Shown one piece after another: positions 25,955 through 34,099 of a DNA stretch of 64,000 nucleotides; the stretch's first letter is position 1; every line of letters starts with the position of its first letter. Under the pieces are notes generated by a model. The model was given only the letters and a program-made list of their open reading frames with translations, did no database searches and had not been told where the DNA came from. The DNA is from Noviherbaspirillum saxi (GTDB lineage Bacteria > Pseudomonadota > Gammaproteobacteria > Burkholderiales > Burkholderiaceae_D): assembly GCF_003591035.1 (NCBI RefSeq), contig NZ_QYUO01000002.1, positions 124,001 through 188,000 on the forward strand, in the 5' to 3' direction. Both the position numbers and the translations under genes were made by a program.

Positions 25955-26749
25955 TCATCGTTCATGCTTGGCGATGAAAGCTTCAACAACGTCGTGCAGT
26001 AGTACCGGCTTCTCCAGGAAGATGAGATGACCACCGTCCAGAGTGGCAAACTCGGCTCCCGGAATCCGCTCTGCTAGCTCCGCAGAGAAGTACGGCGGGG
26101 AGCAGAAGTCGCGCTCGCCCACCAGTACCAGCGTCGGCGTCGCGATCGACTGAAGATCATTGAAGGCGTCGTGCCCTACGATCATGTCGATCCGGGCAAA
26201 GCCGATTTCCGGTTCGAATGTGCCAGCCGATGAAGCGTCCACCCACGCCTGCACCTGCTCCGGGTGCTCGCGAATGAATTTCGGATCGAAGAGGAATAGT
26301 GCGTTTGCCTCGGTGGACGCGCGCAGGCCGGAATCGGTCAACATGCGTCGCCGCATGTCGAACTGACGACGATAGAACGCATCCGCGCGTGCAATCGACG
26401 AGATAATTGTCGCGCTGCGCAATAGCTCGCGGTGATTAATCGCCAGCAACTGCGCGATGGCGCCCCCGGTCGAGGAGCCGACCAAATGGACCGGCCCGCA
26501 TCCGACCGCCTCGATGACCCGCGCCATGTCCCGCGCGTGTTGCGTAATCGTCATGTCGCGTGCAGTGTGCTCGGACGCGCCGGTGCCGCGGTGATCAGGT
26601 TCGATCACTAGGTGATGCTCCGCGAATAGCTCGATCTGCGGGCCCCAGGATGCGCCAACTCCCGCAAGCCCCGCCAGAAGAAGCACAGGCGAACCTTGGC
26701 CCTTGACCTCGTAGTGGATCGAAACACCGTCGGACGTTACGTATGGCAC
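25955..26749 (-). CDS. alpha/beta hydrolase (enol-lactonase-like)
   Basis: A 264-residue alpha/beta hydrolase. Oxyanion region PVLLLAGLAGVGASWGPQIE, DHRGTGASEH, nucleophile elbow HLVGSSTGGAIAQLLA (Ser in GSSTGG), acid VLVGERDFCSPP and catalytic His in LDGGHLIFLEKP. The layout is that of 3-oxoadipate enol-lactonase and related ester hydrolases. It begins with GTG (MPYVTSDGVSIHYEV) eight bases after GGAG. No other protocatechuate-branch genes stand next to it, so a PcaD role for the pcaHG pair 30 kb away is possible but unproven. Confidence 0.82.
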   Translation of the reverse strand: MPYVTSDGVSIHYEVKGQGSPVLLLAGLAGVGASWGPQIELFAEHHLVIEPDHRGTGASEHTARDMTITQHARDMARVIEAVGCGPVHLVGSSTGGAIAQLLAINHRELLRSATIISSIARADAFYRRQFDMRRRMLTDSGLRASTEANALFLFDPKFIREHPEQVQAWVDASSAGTFEPEIGFARIDMIVGHDAFNDLQSIATPTLVLVGERDFCSPPYFSAELAERIPGAEFATLDGGHLIFLEKPVLLHDVVEAFIAKHER

Positions 26750-26878
26750 TTGCTTCTCCGGGTTCAGAGCGACGCGAAGAAGAGGTCGAACGCGTCAACG
26801 ATCGCGCCGTCGAGATTGATATTAACACCGCCATTTGTGTGTGACGAGCGCTAGCGCTGGGGCGGGCAAACCTCTTCC

Positions 26879-27052
26879 ACTTCGGATCGGACCGCCGTGA
26901 AATCGGGCCGCCCGACTCAGGATTCGCGTCACGTAGTGCCCTGAACTACCGAAATCCGCCACGAGATCGATGGCCTCCTTGGTGAAGTCTTCGACAATAG
27001 TCAATACCTTGATGCGATGTTTGCCAAACCAAGCATCGCTCCCGGAACCCAT
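26879..27052 (-). pseudogene. fragment of an IS3-family transposase (OrfB)
   Basis: Fifty-eight codons read as the integrase core of an IS3-group OrfB: SDAWFGKHRIKVLTIVEDFT, KEAIDLVADFGSSGHYVTRI, then LSRAARFHGGPI. This is the strand around the first catalytic Asp of the DDE domain. Neither end continues: what follows lacks the conserved RTDNGPEF, and nothing precedes it. No terminal inverted repeats are recognisable nearby. It is a relic inside a 365-base gap (26750-27114) and marks past insertion. Confidence 0.72.
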
Positions 27053-27114
27053 CGACCAGACCTGAACTGGCCGATGTCAATCACTTGCCAATAAAACTAT
27101 TGCATCTGAATTTC

Positions 27115-27963
27115 TTACCGTGGTCCAATGCTGGCGGTGCCTTCTGGAACATGCTGTTCCAGGAAGCGCCCCAACTCCTCGCGCCATACTTCACGGGTGA
27201 ATAGAAAGCCTTCGTTATGGCCGCCGTCCATCTCCAAAAACGCTTTCGTTCCCTTGACCGCGGCGAACAGTCGCTCGCCGTGGTGAAACGGCACGATGTC
27301 GTCCTCGCGGCTATGGGCGATCAGCACCGGGCACGACACGCGCTTAAGAGCCTCTAGCGTGTCGTAGCGGTAGCGCGCGAGCCGCCGTGCCGGCAGCCAG
27401 GGATACAGCTCCGCAGCCAGTTCCGGCACGGAGACAAAGCTCGAGGCAAGTACCAGCGCCGCTGGACGCTGGTCTACTGCGAGCCGGGCGACCACGGCAC
27501 CGCCCAGGGACTCGCCTACCAGCACGATGCGCTCTGCAGGGAATCCCCGCTCCATCACGAGATGGCGCCATGCGGCGCGAGCATCTGCGTAGGTGCCCTC
27601 CTCGCTCGGTTTTCCTTCACTGCGGCCGTAACCGCGATACTCGAGTAGAAGAAGCGAGAAACCGAGGCGATGGAACAGGCGGGCGTAGTCCACCCGGTAG
27701 CCAATGTTGCCCGCGTTGCCATGGGCGAGAAGCGCCACTCCACGCGGCGCCGGCGCAGGAACAAACCAGGCTTCGATGCGCACATCGTCTTCCGTCGTCA
27801 GCCAGACTACCTCGTAGTCGAGCCCGACATCTTTGGGGGTGCGCAGGATCTGCCGTCCCGTGTCAGGAAAATAGATGAGAGCGCCCTGCAGCAAGAACAT
27901 CACGGCCAACAGTGCGATATACCCTGTGCCACCCACGGTCAACACTTTCAGCAAGACTTCCAT
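27115..27963 (-). CDS. membrane-anchored alpha/beta hydrolase
   Basis: A 282-residue protein with an N-terminal membrane helix (YIALLAVMFLLQGALIYFP) followed by an alpha/beta hydrolase domain: PRGVALLAHGNAGNIGYRV, LLLEYRGYGRSEGKP, nucleophile in IVLVGESLGGAVVARLAV, acid in LIAHSREDDIVPFHH and His in EMDGGHNEGFLF. This is the serine-aminopeptidase/YqkD-like group; the catalytic domain likely faces the periplasm. The ATG at 27963 is chosen because the alternative TTG 21 codons upstream only adds basic residues. Substrate unknown; it is not clearly part of the aromatic operon just upstream. Confidence 0.82.
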   Translation of the reverse strand: MEVLLKVLTVGGTGYIALLAVMFLLQGALIYFPDTGRQILRTPKDVGLDYEVVWLTTEDDVRIEAWFVPAPAPRGVALLAHGNAGNIGYRVDYARLFHRLGFSLLLLEYRGYGRSEGKPSEEGTYADARAAWRHLVMERGFPAERIVLVGESLGGAVVARLAVDQRPAALVLASSFVSVPELAAELYPWLPARRLARYRYDTLEALKRVSCPVLIAHSREDDIVPFHHGERLFAAVKGTKAFLEMDGGHNEGFLFTREVWREELGRFLEQHVPEGTASIGPR

Positions 27964-28047
27964 GGCCCGCCCCAAAAGAGGGTGAAAATGGCGTCGGACT
28001 CGCTTGTTCTTGAACTTGGCCAACAAGCAAGACCCGCTTACTTCCTT

Positions 28048-28857
28048 TCATGCCGACCGCTGTTGATATGCGGCAAAGCCTTGCTCAATTATTTTGGCGT
28101 GCGCAAGGAGTTCAGAGGCAATAGCACTTAAGGCTGATTCATCTTTGACTGCCCGGATCAAAAAAATAACATTTAGACAGGCCAGGACACGGTCCTGAAA
28201 TTTCAAAGGCACTGCAACACCGCCAAACTTGGGCTCCGCATTCCACTCTCCCCGATTGAGAGCGTAGCCCCGTTGACGCGTTTCAGATAACAAGGTCCGT
28301 ATGAAGTGGGCGTCTTTAGCGGGTACAGCGTCGATGTCCGAGCGTTCGCGCAGCATGTCAAGCAAGACCTTCTGCTCCTCTTCCGGAGCAAAGGCCAGAT
28401 ACGCGCGGCCTGCGGCGGTTGTCAGCAACGGCATGCGTCTGCCGGGCATGCCTGAGTGAAATGACAAGGGACTGTAAGGCCGCGTGGATGCGCGGACCAC
28501 CATCTCATCCCCTTCCAGTGAAACCAATGAACAAGGCCAGACCAAAGCCTTGGAAATTACACGCATTTGAGGCCATGCAATTTCCGAGATTTGGACGTTA
28601 TCCCGGAATCCATAACTCAGCTGTTGTATGCGGAATGTTAGGCGATAGAGGTTTGTTGCCGCATCGCATTCCACGTAGCCCGCTTGACGCAAGGTTTCCA
28701 GCAAACGCTTGATGGTTGTGCGATGCAGTCCTGTCATCCTGCCCAGTTCGGTAATCGAGGCAGAGGCGCTGGATCTGCGATTGAGCGCAGCCAAAATATC
28801 CAGCCCCTTAACCAGCGACTGGCAATGCCGGTAGCTACTGGAGGGTTCCTGCGCCAT
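28048..28857 (-). CDS. mhpR: IclR family regulator, MhpR-like
   Basis: A 269-residue IclR regulator. The N-terminal winged helix reads SLVKGLDILAALNRRSSASA, TELGRMTGLHRTTIKRLLET, and the C-terminal GAF-like effector domain includes SLEGDEMVVRASTRPYSPLS, MPLLTTAAGRAYLAFAPEEE and NRGEWNAEPKFGGVAVPLKF. The pattern, including SYRHCQSLVKGLDIL and the effector-domain wording, is close to E. coli MhpR, the activator of 3-hydroxyphenylpropionate catabolism. It is the last gene of the minus-strand aromatic operon. A 19-bp MhpR-like operator lies 5 kb away between the two divergent operons. It should activate both with an aromatic acid inducer (inference). Confidence 0.85.
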   Translation of the reverse strand: MAQEPSSSYRHCQSLVKGLDILAALNRRSSASASITELGRMTGLHRTTIKRLLETLRQAGYVECDAATNLYRLTFRIQQLSYGFRDNVQISEIAWPQMRVISKALVWPCSLVSLEGDEMVVRASTRPYSPLSFHSGMPGRRMPLLTTAAGRAYLAFAPEEEQKVLLDMLRERSDIDAVPAKDAHFIRTLLSETRQRGYALNRGEWNAEPKFGGVAVPLKFQDRVLACLNVIFLIRAVKDESALSAIASELLAHAKIIEQGFAAYQQRSA

Positions 28858-28921
28858 GGTCGAGATCCTCCATCGAAAGAATGACGATTGATTATACGAC
28901 CGGCCGCATGCCCGCTTTTGC

Positions 28922-29878
28922 TCAGAGGTCTAGCACGAGTCGATCGCTCTTCGCACCCGAGCAACAAATCATCATTGACTTGTTAGCTGATCTTTCCGCA
29001 TCTGACAGCAACGCATCGCGATGGTCTGCTTTACCTGCAAGGATACGTGTCTCGCAGCTGCCGCAAATACCCTCCCTGCAGGAGGATGGCACAGAAACGC
29101 CTGCATCAAAAACGATATCCAGAATAGAGCACCCCGCCGGAACTTGCAGCGTCATGCCACTGCGCGCCAGTTCCAGAGTGAAACCTCCGTCAAGTGCCGC
29201 TTCGGATTTGGCGGTGAAGTATTCGACATGTGCACGATCACGACAGTGCGCAGTGGCTTGCTCGAACGCATCCAGCATTCCTCGTGGGCCGCAGCAGTAG
29301 AGGTGGACGTTGGTTGACACACTTCGGCCAAGGGCGGCCAGGTCCAGTGCTTGGCCGCCAGGCTCTTGGTCGAAATAGAAATATGCGGCATTCCCGGAAG
29401 TGGCGGCAAGTATACGCACCTCGTCCACAAATGCCGCATGCGCGGCAGTGCGAGCGCAGTAATGCAGTTCCCAGTGCTGTCCCAAGGCATTGAGCCGGTG
29501 CATCATCGCGAGCAGTGGCGTGATGCCGATACCGCCGGCTACCAGGCAGCTGTACCCGGATGATTCATTTAATCGAAAGTTGTTGCGCGGCAGACTGGCC
29601 AGCAGCACATCACCCTCTTGTAGCGACTCATGCATGTAGTGTGATCCGCCCGCGCTGTCAGGAGAGTTGTGCACGGCGATCTGGTACTGGTGCTGCTCGC
29701 CCGGCGCATTGAGCAGGGAATAGCTTCGCGACAAGTGGTTGGGCAACCGCACTTCGATGTGCGCCCCAGCCTCAAACGGCGTCAGGGCGACTCCATCCAC
29801 ATGCACCAAGTCAAACAGCTTGACGCCTAACGCAATATCGTGAATGCGCTGGACGCGTAATGGAATGTTGGTATCCAT
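28922..29878 (-). CDS. PDR/VanB-type reductase component of the ring-hydroxylating dioxygenase
   Basis: A 318-residue flavin/iron-sulfur reductase of the phthalate dioxygenase reductase type. Order: flavin domain with IEVRLPNHLSRSYSLLNAPG, nucleotide domain with SCLVAGGIGITPLLAMMHR and HLYCCGPRGMLDAFE, then a C-terminal plant-type [2Fe-2S] domain with PSSCREGICGSCETRILAG and a final Cys in SMMICCSG. It should pass electrons from NAD(P)H directly to the Rieske oxygenase encoded in the same operon, so no separate ferredoxin is needed. It starts 12 bases after the dehydrogenase gene. Confidence 0.9.
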   Translation of the reverse strand: MDTNIPLRVQRIHDIALGVKLFDLVHVDGVALTPFEAGAHIEVRLPNHLSRSYSLLNAPGEQHQYQIAVHNSPDSAGGSHYMHESLQEGDVLLASLPRNNFRLNESSGYSCLVAGGIGITPLLAMMHRLNALGQHWELHYCARTAAHAAFVDEVRILAATSGNAAYFYFDQEPGGQALDLAALGRSVSTNVHLYCCGPRGMLDAFEQATAHCRDRAHVEYFTAKSEAALDGGFTLELARSGMTLQVPAGCSILDIVFDAGVSVPSSCREGICGSCETRILAGKADHRDALLSDAERSANKSMMICCSGAKSDRLVLDL

Positions 29879-29890
29879 AAGATGTGCAAT

Positions 29891-30946
29891 TCAGGAACAA
29901 AGGATCAGGGGCTTGACTGCGTCGCCCGACAGGATGAGCTCGAACGCTCGCGTTCCTTCGGACAAGGGGATCTGGTGGCTGGCAATCGGGCGCAGATCAA
30001 TCTTGTTGTCGTACACCAGCGGTGCGGCAATTTCCCAGGTATCCCAAAGGCGACGGCCGTGGATGTTGTAGATCGTGGGCCGGCTTTTGCGCCAGGCGCC
30101 AAAGTCGAATTCCATCGGCTTGGTCGGCGTGGCGCACCAGCGCACATCACCCAGAGAGCCGACCATAGCAAAGCAGTTCCTGACGCCATCGTGGCTGCCG
30201 GTGTACTCAAACACCACGTCCGCCAATTCGCCATTTGTCATGTCGCGTACCACATTGACCGGCGACTCCGCGACCGGGTCGATCGCTCGGTCGGCGCCCA
30301 TCGCCAAGGCAGTCTGACGACGCTTGGGGTTGGGGTCCACAGCAATCACCCGACGTGCGCCGAAATACCGTGCCACCGCAATGTTCATCAATCCGATCGG
30401 ACCACAGCCATTTACCACCACCGTTTGCCCTGACACCCCGCTCCCTTCCAGCGCAGCATGCACCGCAATGCCCAAAGGCTCCAGTAGCGCAGCCATCTCC
30501 TTGGCAACGCCGGGTGGATTAACCCAGGCGATCGAGGTCGGAACGGTGACGTACTCGGCAAAAGTGCCGTCGATGTCGATGCCCGGGTACTTGGTGTTGG
30601 TACAAACATGGGCACGGCCAGTTCGGCAAGTTTTGCAATTCCAGCAGGGGATATGGCTCTCCAGACTCACCACATCACCCACTTTCACTCGGCCGGTACC
30701 ATGACTACCTATGACCTCAGGCCCCAGTGCCACTACAGTTCCGCACATTTCATGCCCCAGGGTGGTGGGCAGTTTCACGCGCTGGGCGAACGCGCCCGAG
30801 CCCTGGTAGATCTGCATGTCGGTGCCGCACACGCCGGCGGCATGCACTTTGACCAGCATTTCTCCCGCGCCAGGTTCGCGTATATCGCGCTCCATTACGG
30901 CCAGCCCGTTCACACCGGGCTGCACTTTGTTCAAAGCCAGCATCAT
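29891..30946 (-). CDS. zinc-dependent medium-chain dehydrogenase
   Basis: A 351-residue MDR-family dehydrogenase. Catalytic zinc ligands are in AGVCGTDMQIYQG and LGHEMCG; the structural zinc lobe is CWNCKTCRTGRAHVC; the NAD fold has VVNGCGPIGLMNIAVARYFG. Overall it resembles threonine dehydrogenase and other secondary alcohol dehydrogenases. In this operon it may oxidise a cis-dihydrodiol made by the Rieske oxygenase, or a side-chain alcohol of the substrate; short-chain enzymes usually do the former, so this is open. AAAGG precedes the paired ATG codons at 30946 and 30943. The Bug receptor gene ends 17 bases upstream. Confidence 0.87.
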   Translation of the reverse strand: MMLALNKVQPGVNGLAVMERDIREPGAGEMLVKVHAAGVCGTDMQIYQGSGAFAQRVKLPTTLGHEMCGTVVALGPEVIGSHGTGRVKVGDVVSLESHIPCWNCKTCRTGRAHVCTNTKYPGIDIDGTFAEYVTVPTSIAWVNPPGVAKEMAALLEPLGIAVHAALEGSGVSGQTVVVNGCGPIGLMNIAVARYFGARRVIAVDPNPKRRQTALAMGADRAIDPVAESPVNVVRDMTNGELADVVFEYTGSHDGVRNCFAMVGSLGDVRWCATPTKPMEFDFGAWRKSRPTIYNIHGRRLWDTWEIAAPLVYDNKIDLRPIASHQIPLSEGTRAFELILSGDAVKPLILCS

Positions 30947-30963
30947 TTGCCTTTCGGGAATGG

Positions 30964-31941
30964 TTATTGTGGCTGGAGGCCGGCGCCCTTGGCCGCATCC
31001 ACCCATCGTGTGGCTTCGAACTGGATCAGCTTGCCAAACTCCTCGGCAGTCGAAGACTTGGCGATCAGCCCCATGCTGTACAAACGTGCCTTGACTTCTG
31101 TCTTGGCGAGCGCTTCAGCGACATCCGAGCCGATCTTCTTGCGTACATCTTCGGGCGTTCCCTTGGGCACCATCAACCCGAACCAGAAATCGGCATAGAA
31201 ACCCTTGCCCCCGCTCTCATCGGCGGTCCTTATGTTTGGAGCGATAGGCGAGCGGACCTTGGCCGGGATGCCCAAGGCTTTGATGCGACCGCTGTCAATA
31301 AAAGGCTTGGCTCCGGTTAAGGTGGACAATACCGCCTGAACTTCGCCGCTCAGCAGTGCGTTCAGTGCAAGCGCCTCCCCGCGATAGAGGACGTTCTGGC
31401 GCTCGAACTTCATCAGGTCGGCAAATTGTTGGAAAGCCAGCATGGAACTTCCACCGAACGTTCCGTCGAACACCTTCCCAGGGTTCTTGCGGGCGTATTC
31501 AGCAAATTCGCCCATGCTATTGACAGGCACGTCTTTATGAACCGACAGCACATAATCACCTTGTGCGATCTGTGTGACAGGCATCAGGTCATTGACGGGA
31601 TCAAAGCCGGGATTCTTGACAAAGAGCTTGACAGTGGCGATGGAGACAGGTGCGAGCAAGATGGTATAGCCATCAGCCGGCGACTTGGCGACCTGAGCAG
31701 CACCAATCGTCCCATTGGCACCCGGCTTGTTTTCCACGATGACCGACTGCTTCCACTTGGTGCCGAGTTGTTCGGCCAGTATCCGCGTTGCGTTATCCGA
31801 AGATCCGCCCGGAGCAAAGGGAACGACGATCTTGACGAGCTTTTGCGGGTAGGTTGTTTGTGCAGCGGCTGGTAATACTGTGGCGGCCAAAAGGACACTG
31901 GCGGCCCAAATACGAAAGTGGCGAGTTGAAATATTCAGCAT
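30964..31941 (-). CDS. Bug-family (TctC-like) periplasmic solute receptor
   Basis: A 325-residue extracytoplasmic receptor with a signal peptide (HFRIWAASVLLAATVLPAAA). The mature start YPQKLVKIVVPFAPGGSSDN, then ENKPGANGTIGAAQVAKSPA and DGYTILLAPVSIA, is the standard Bug pattern. These receptors bind carboxylates, including aromatic acids. No TctA or TctB membrane subunit gene is near, which is usual for Bug genes in Burkholderiales. Its place between the oxygenase and dehydrogenase genes suggests it captures the operon's aromatic substrate. AGGAGA lies six bases before the ATG. Confidence 0.92.
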   Translation of the reverse strand: MLNISTRHFRIWAASVLLAATVLPAAAQTTYPQKLVKIVVPFAPGGSSDNATRILAEQLGTKWKQSVIVENKPGANGTIGAAQVAKSPADGYTILLAPVSIATVKLFVKNPGFDPVNDLMPVTQIAQGDYVLSVHKDVPVNSMGEFAEYARKNPGKVFDGTFGGSSMLAFQQFADLMKFERQNVLYRGEALALNALLSGEVQAVLSTLTGAKPFIDSGRIKALGIPAKVRSPIAPNIRTADESGGKGFYADFWFGLMVPKGTPEDVRKKIGSDVAEALAKTEVKARLYSMGLIAKSSTAEEFGKLIQFEATRWVDAAKGAGLQPQ

Positions 31942-32014
31942 GATGTGTCTCCTGATTTAGTTGATCGGGGCGTTGGCGGCTCGGAGTCAGATGGGATGAG
32001 GGGAATCAGGTCGA

Positions 32015-32500
32015 TCAAATAATGAAAGACAGTCCCACGATTGGCTGTTTCCGGTGCAGCAGCACGATGGCCTTGTGCTGAATCCTCCAGTCGTTGCCTA
32101 CCTTTTTACACACCAGCTTGCAGCGGCCGGGAAACAGGCGTGTTTCACCGAGCCCCTGCTGACGCCAGTCGCCTGACCGCACTTCGGTCAGCTGCAACGC
32201 AAAGCTGGCCATGGCGGTGTTAGCGTCGACATCCTCAATATCGATGTTCGACACCATACGCAGCGTGTTCGATCCGGGGTTCTGCGCGACGCGGTTTTGT
32301 CGCATGATCTGCTCGACCCGCATGGCCAGTCGGAGACGGTTATCGTAAATGACGGACGAGTCTTTGAGCGGATCGGCGTTTTCATCGATCGGCACCCAGT
32401 AGCTGGCGTCTTCGGTGTAGAGCGTCAGCCAGTCGTCGAGGCGTCCTTCATCGAGCAGTTGGGCTTCGCGCAGAATAAGTTTCTGGACGGGGTGGGTCAT
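32015..32500 (-). CDS. ring-hydroxylating dioxygenase, small (beta) subunit
   Basis: A 161-residue beta subunit of the SnoaL/NTF2-like fold: LILREAQLLDEGRLDDWLTL, YTEDASYWVPIDENADPLKD, DNRLRLAMRVEQIMR, and an ending with WRIQHKAIVLLHRKQPIVG. These are standard features of the benzoate/anthranilate/salicylate type of small subunit, which packs against the catalytic subunit to give an alpha3beta3 hexamer. AAGGAGA precedes the ATG at 32500. It starts 29 bases after the alpha subunit gene. Confidence 0.9.
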   Translation of the reverse strand: MTHPVQKLILREAQLLDEGRLDDWLTLYTEDASYWVPIDENADPLKDSSVIYDNRLRLAMRVEQIMRQNRVAQNPGSNTLRMVSNIDIEDVDANTAMASFALQLTEVRSGDWRQQGLGETRLFPGRCKLVCKKVGNDWRIQHKAIVLLHRKQPIVGLSFII

Positions 32501-32529
32501 GGGGTCTCCTTCAGGAATCCGGCGGGTGA

Positions 32530-33798
32530 TTAAGAAGCGGCGGCCATCAGGGCGCACCATTTGCGCCAGAAGGCGCGTTGCGGAGCTTCATCGCTATAGA
32601 CGCCAACTCGTTCGCCATCGGGCTTGACCTCTTCCTTGCCTAGGCCCCGGCTGAGCGTGATCCACTCAAAAACCTCGGTCTTGAGCGCGTTCTGACCACC
32701 CGCAAAGACGTCGATGTCGTCGGCCGACAGAATTCCGGCCGTGCCCACTCGCGTTTGTGCGTCCAGCATGCGGTTGCTGTTGATGTCGTCGTGTGCGCCT
32801 TCGATCAGCAAGGGGTACGAATACACCTCCGTACAATCGTGAGCGATCGGCTGAATCACCCGGATGTTGAAGTCAAAGATCACCAGATTCGGAAAAATCA
32901 AAAACTGTCTGTTAGTAAGCACTTCCGCGGCCCCATCTGCACCATAAAGAGCGGTGAGCTTGTCGGTGTAGGCTTGCCGAACTGCGGGATCAATGCCGCC
33001 GGACTCGAGCGGGGCACCGGCTTCCAGCGTGCCATGGCCTTCAGGGTAGCCGCGCGTATAACCCTGCTGACGTACCGCTACGTCCAGCGCCCGGTTCTCA
33101 AACGAGCCTTCGAACTTGCGCACGGTGTTGAAAGCCGAGCGGTGGACAAAACCGGGGTGGTAGCCGTCATAGACGTTTTCGGATTGGAACTTCCAGTTGC
33201 CCTCATAGCCGTATTTGTGCGAAGTGGCAACTTTGTAGCTGCTACCAGCTGTACGCCGGAGCCAGATGTCAATGTGCTGTTTGGCACCGCCCAGGAAGAT
33301 TTCCAGATCTTCCACGTCCGGATTGAACGAGCCAAAGACCAGCCCGCCGTAGGAAGCAATGCGCGGTACAGGCTTGAGGTTTTTGTCAGATTTGTCGAAG
33401 TTTTCGTGATAGCGCGCCTCATCGGGAATGCCGATCAACTCGCCCGAGGTGCGGAATGACCAGCCATGGTATGGGCACACAAAGGCGCGGGTGTTGCCCT
33501 TTTCTTCCCGGCAGATGGTGGCACCCCGGTGGGTGCACGCGTTCAGAAAGGCATGAACATTACCCTCACGACTCTTGGCCACGATCACGGGGCGCGTACC
33601 GATCTGAGTCGATCTGAAGTCGCCAGGGTTGGCGATCTCGCTTTCATGGCACAAGTAGATCCAGGTTTTATAGAAGACCTGCTCCATTTCCTGCGCGAAA
33701 ACTTCTGGGCCACGGTAAGCCGCGGTGGCCACGCGAAACTCGTGGGGTTGCTCATCCACCATGGAGGTGAGAGTGCTGTGATCCAGTCTTGCGTTCAT
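32530..33798 (-). CDS. ring-hydroxylating dioxygenase, Rieske/iron large (alpha) subunit
   Basis: A 422-residue catalytic subunit. The Rieske cluster is held by CTHRGATICREEKG and CPYHGWSF. The mononuclear iron site is in SENVYDGYHPGFVHRSAF (D-x2-H-x4-H). It lies in the group that hydroxylates aromatic acids. The enzyme should add two oxygens to the ring and, with the reductase and small subunit of the same operon, prepare a catechol for the divergent mhp pathway. The substrate cannot be read from the sequence; a phenylpropanoid acid would fit the downstream enzymes. GAGGAGA precedes the ATG at 33798. Confidence 0.93.
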   Translation of the reverse strand: MNARLDHSTLTSMVDEQPHEFRVATAAYRGPEVFAQEMEQVFYKTWIYLCHESEIANPGDFRSTQIGTRPVIVAKSREGNVHAFLNACTHRGATICREEKGNTRAFVCPYHGWSFRTSGELIGIPDEARYHENFDKSDKNLKPVPRIASYGGLVFGSFNPDVEDLEIFLGGAKQHIDIWLRRTAGSSYKVATSHKYGYEGNWKFQSENVYDGYHPGFVHRSAFNTVRKFEGSFENRALDVAVRQQGYTRGYPEGHGTLEAGAPLESGGIDPAVRQAYTDKLTALYGADGAAEVLTNRQFLIFPNLVIFDFNIRVIQPIAHDCTEVYSYPLLIEGAHDDINSNRMLDAQTRVGTAGILSADDIDVFAGGQNALKTEVFEWITLSRGLGKEEVKPDGERVGVYSDEAPQRAFWRKWCALMAAAS

Positions 33799-33871
33799 TC
33801 GGTCATCTCCTCTTACAAACTGACTGAATCCTATGTTTTGCTCCCATCTGAGGCAACGTGAACGTCGATTT

Positions 33872-33890
33872 GGGTGCACATTGTGCACCC
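33872..33890. promoter_or_regulatory. 19-bp perfect palindrome, putative MhpR operator
   Basis: GGGTGCACA-T-TGTGCACCC is perfectly symmetric around one base. The E. coli MhpR operator is built from the same GGTGCAC half-sites. It lies 74 bases before the start of the Rieske alpha gene and 82-228 bases before the small frame and mhpB on the other strand, so one bound IclR dimer pair could control both operons. The regulator encoded at 28048-28857 is MhpR-like. Confidence 0.75.
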
Positions 33891-33972
33891 CCCTGAAGTG
33901 CGTTGAACGTTATATTTAATCGCACTGAAGGGCAATCAAAGGCTCGACCGCTCATACGCACTGGAGACACAT

Positions 33973-34098
33973 ATGTCCACACTATCCGCCTCTGATTTCG
34001 AAGACTCACAATTGGATGCCGCCCTAATGCTCTGCAATACGTCTGATGATCAATGCTGCTGCGCAAGCATTGACCTGCTGCAGGCGAGGAGAAACTGA
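33973..34098 (+). CDS. 41-residue small protein or leader peptide upstream of mhpB
   Basis: An ATG at 33973 with GGAG seven bases upstream opens a 41-codon frame ending one base before the mhpB start. The product is acidic in the first half (SASDFEDSQLDAAL) and has a CCC triplet (DDQCCCASIDLL). The mhpB ribosome site lies inside its last codons, so ribosomes leaving it could re-initiate on mhpB. It may be a regulatory leader, a real small protein or the relic of a lost upstream gene. I recognise no family. Confidence 0.45.
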   Translation: MSTLSASDFEDSQLDAALMLCNTSDDQCCCASIDLLQARRN

Positions 34099-34099
34099 C

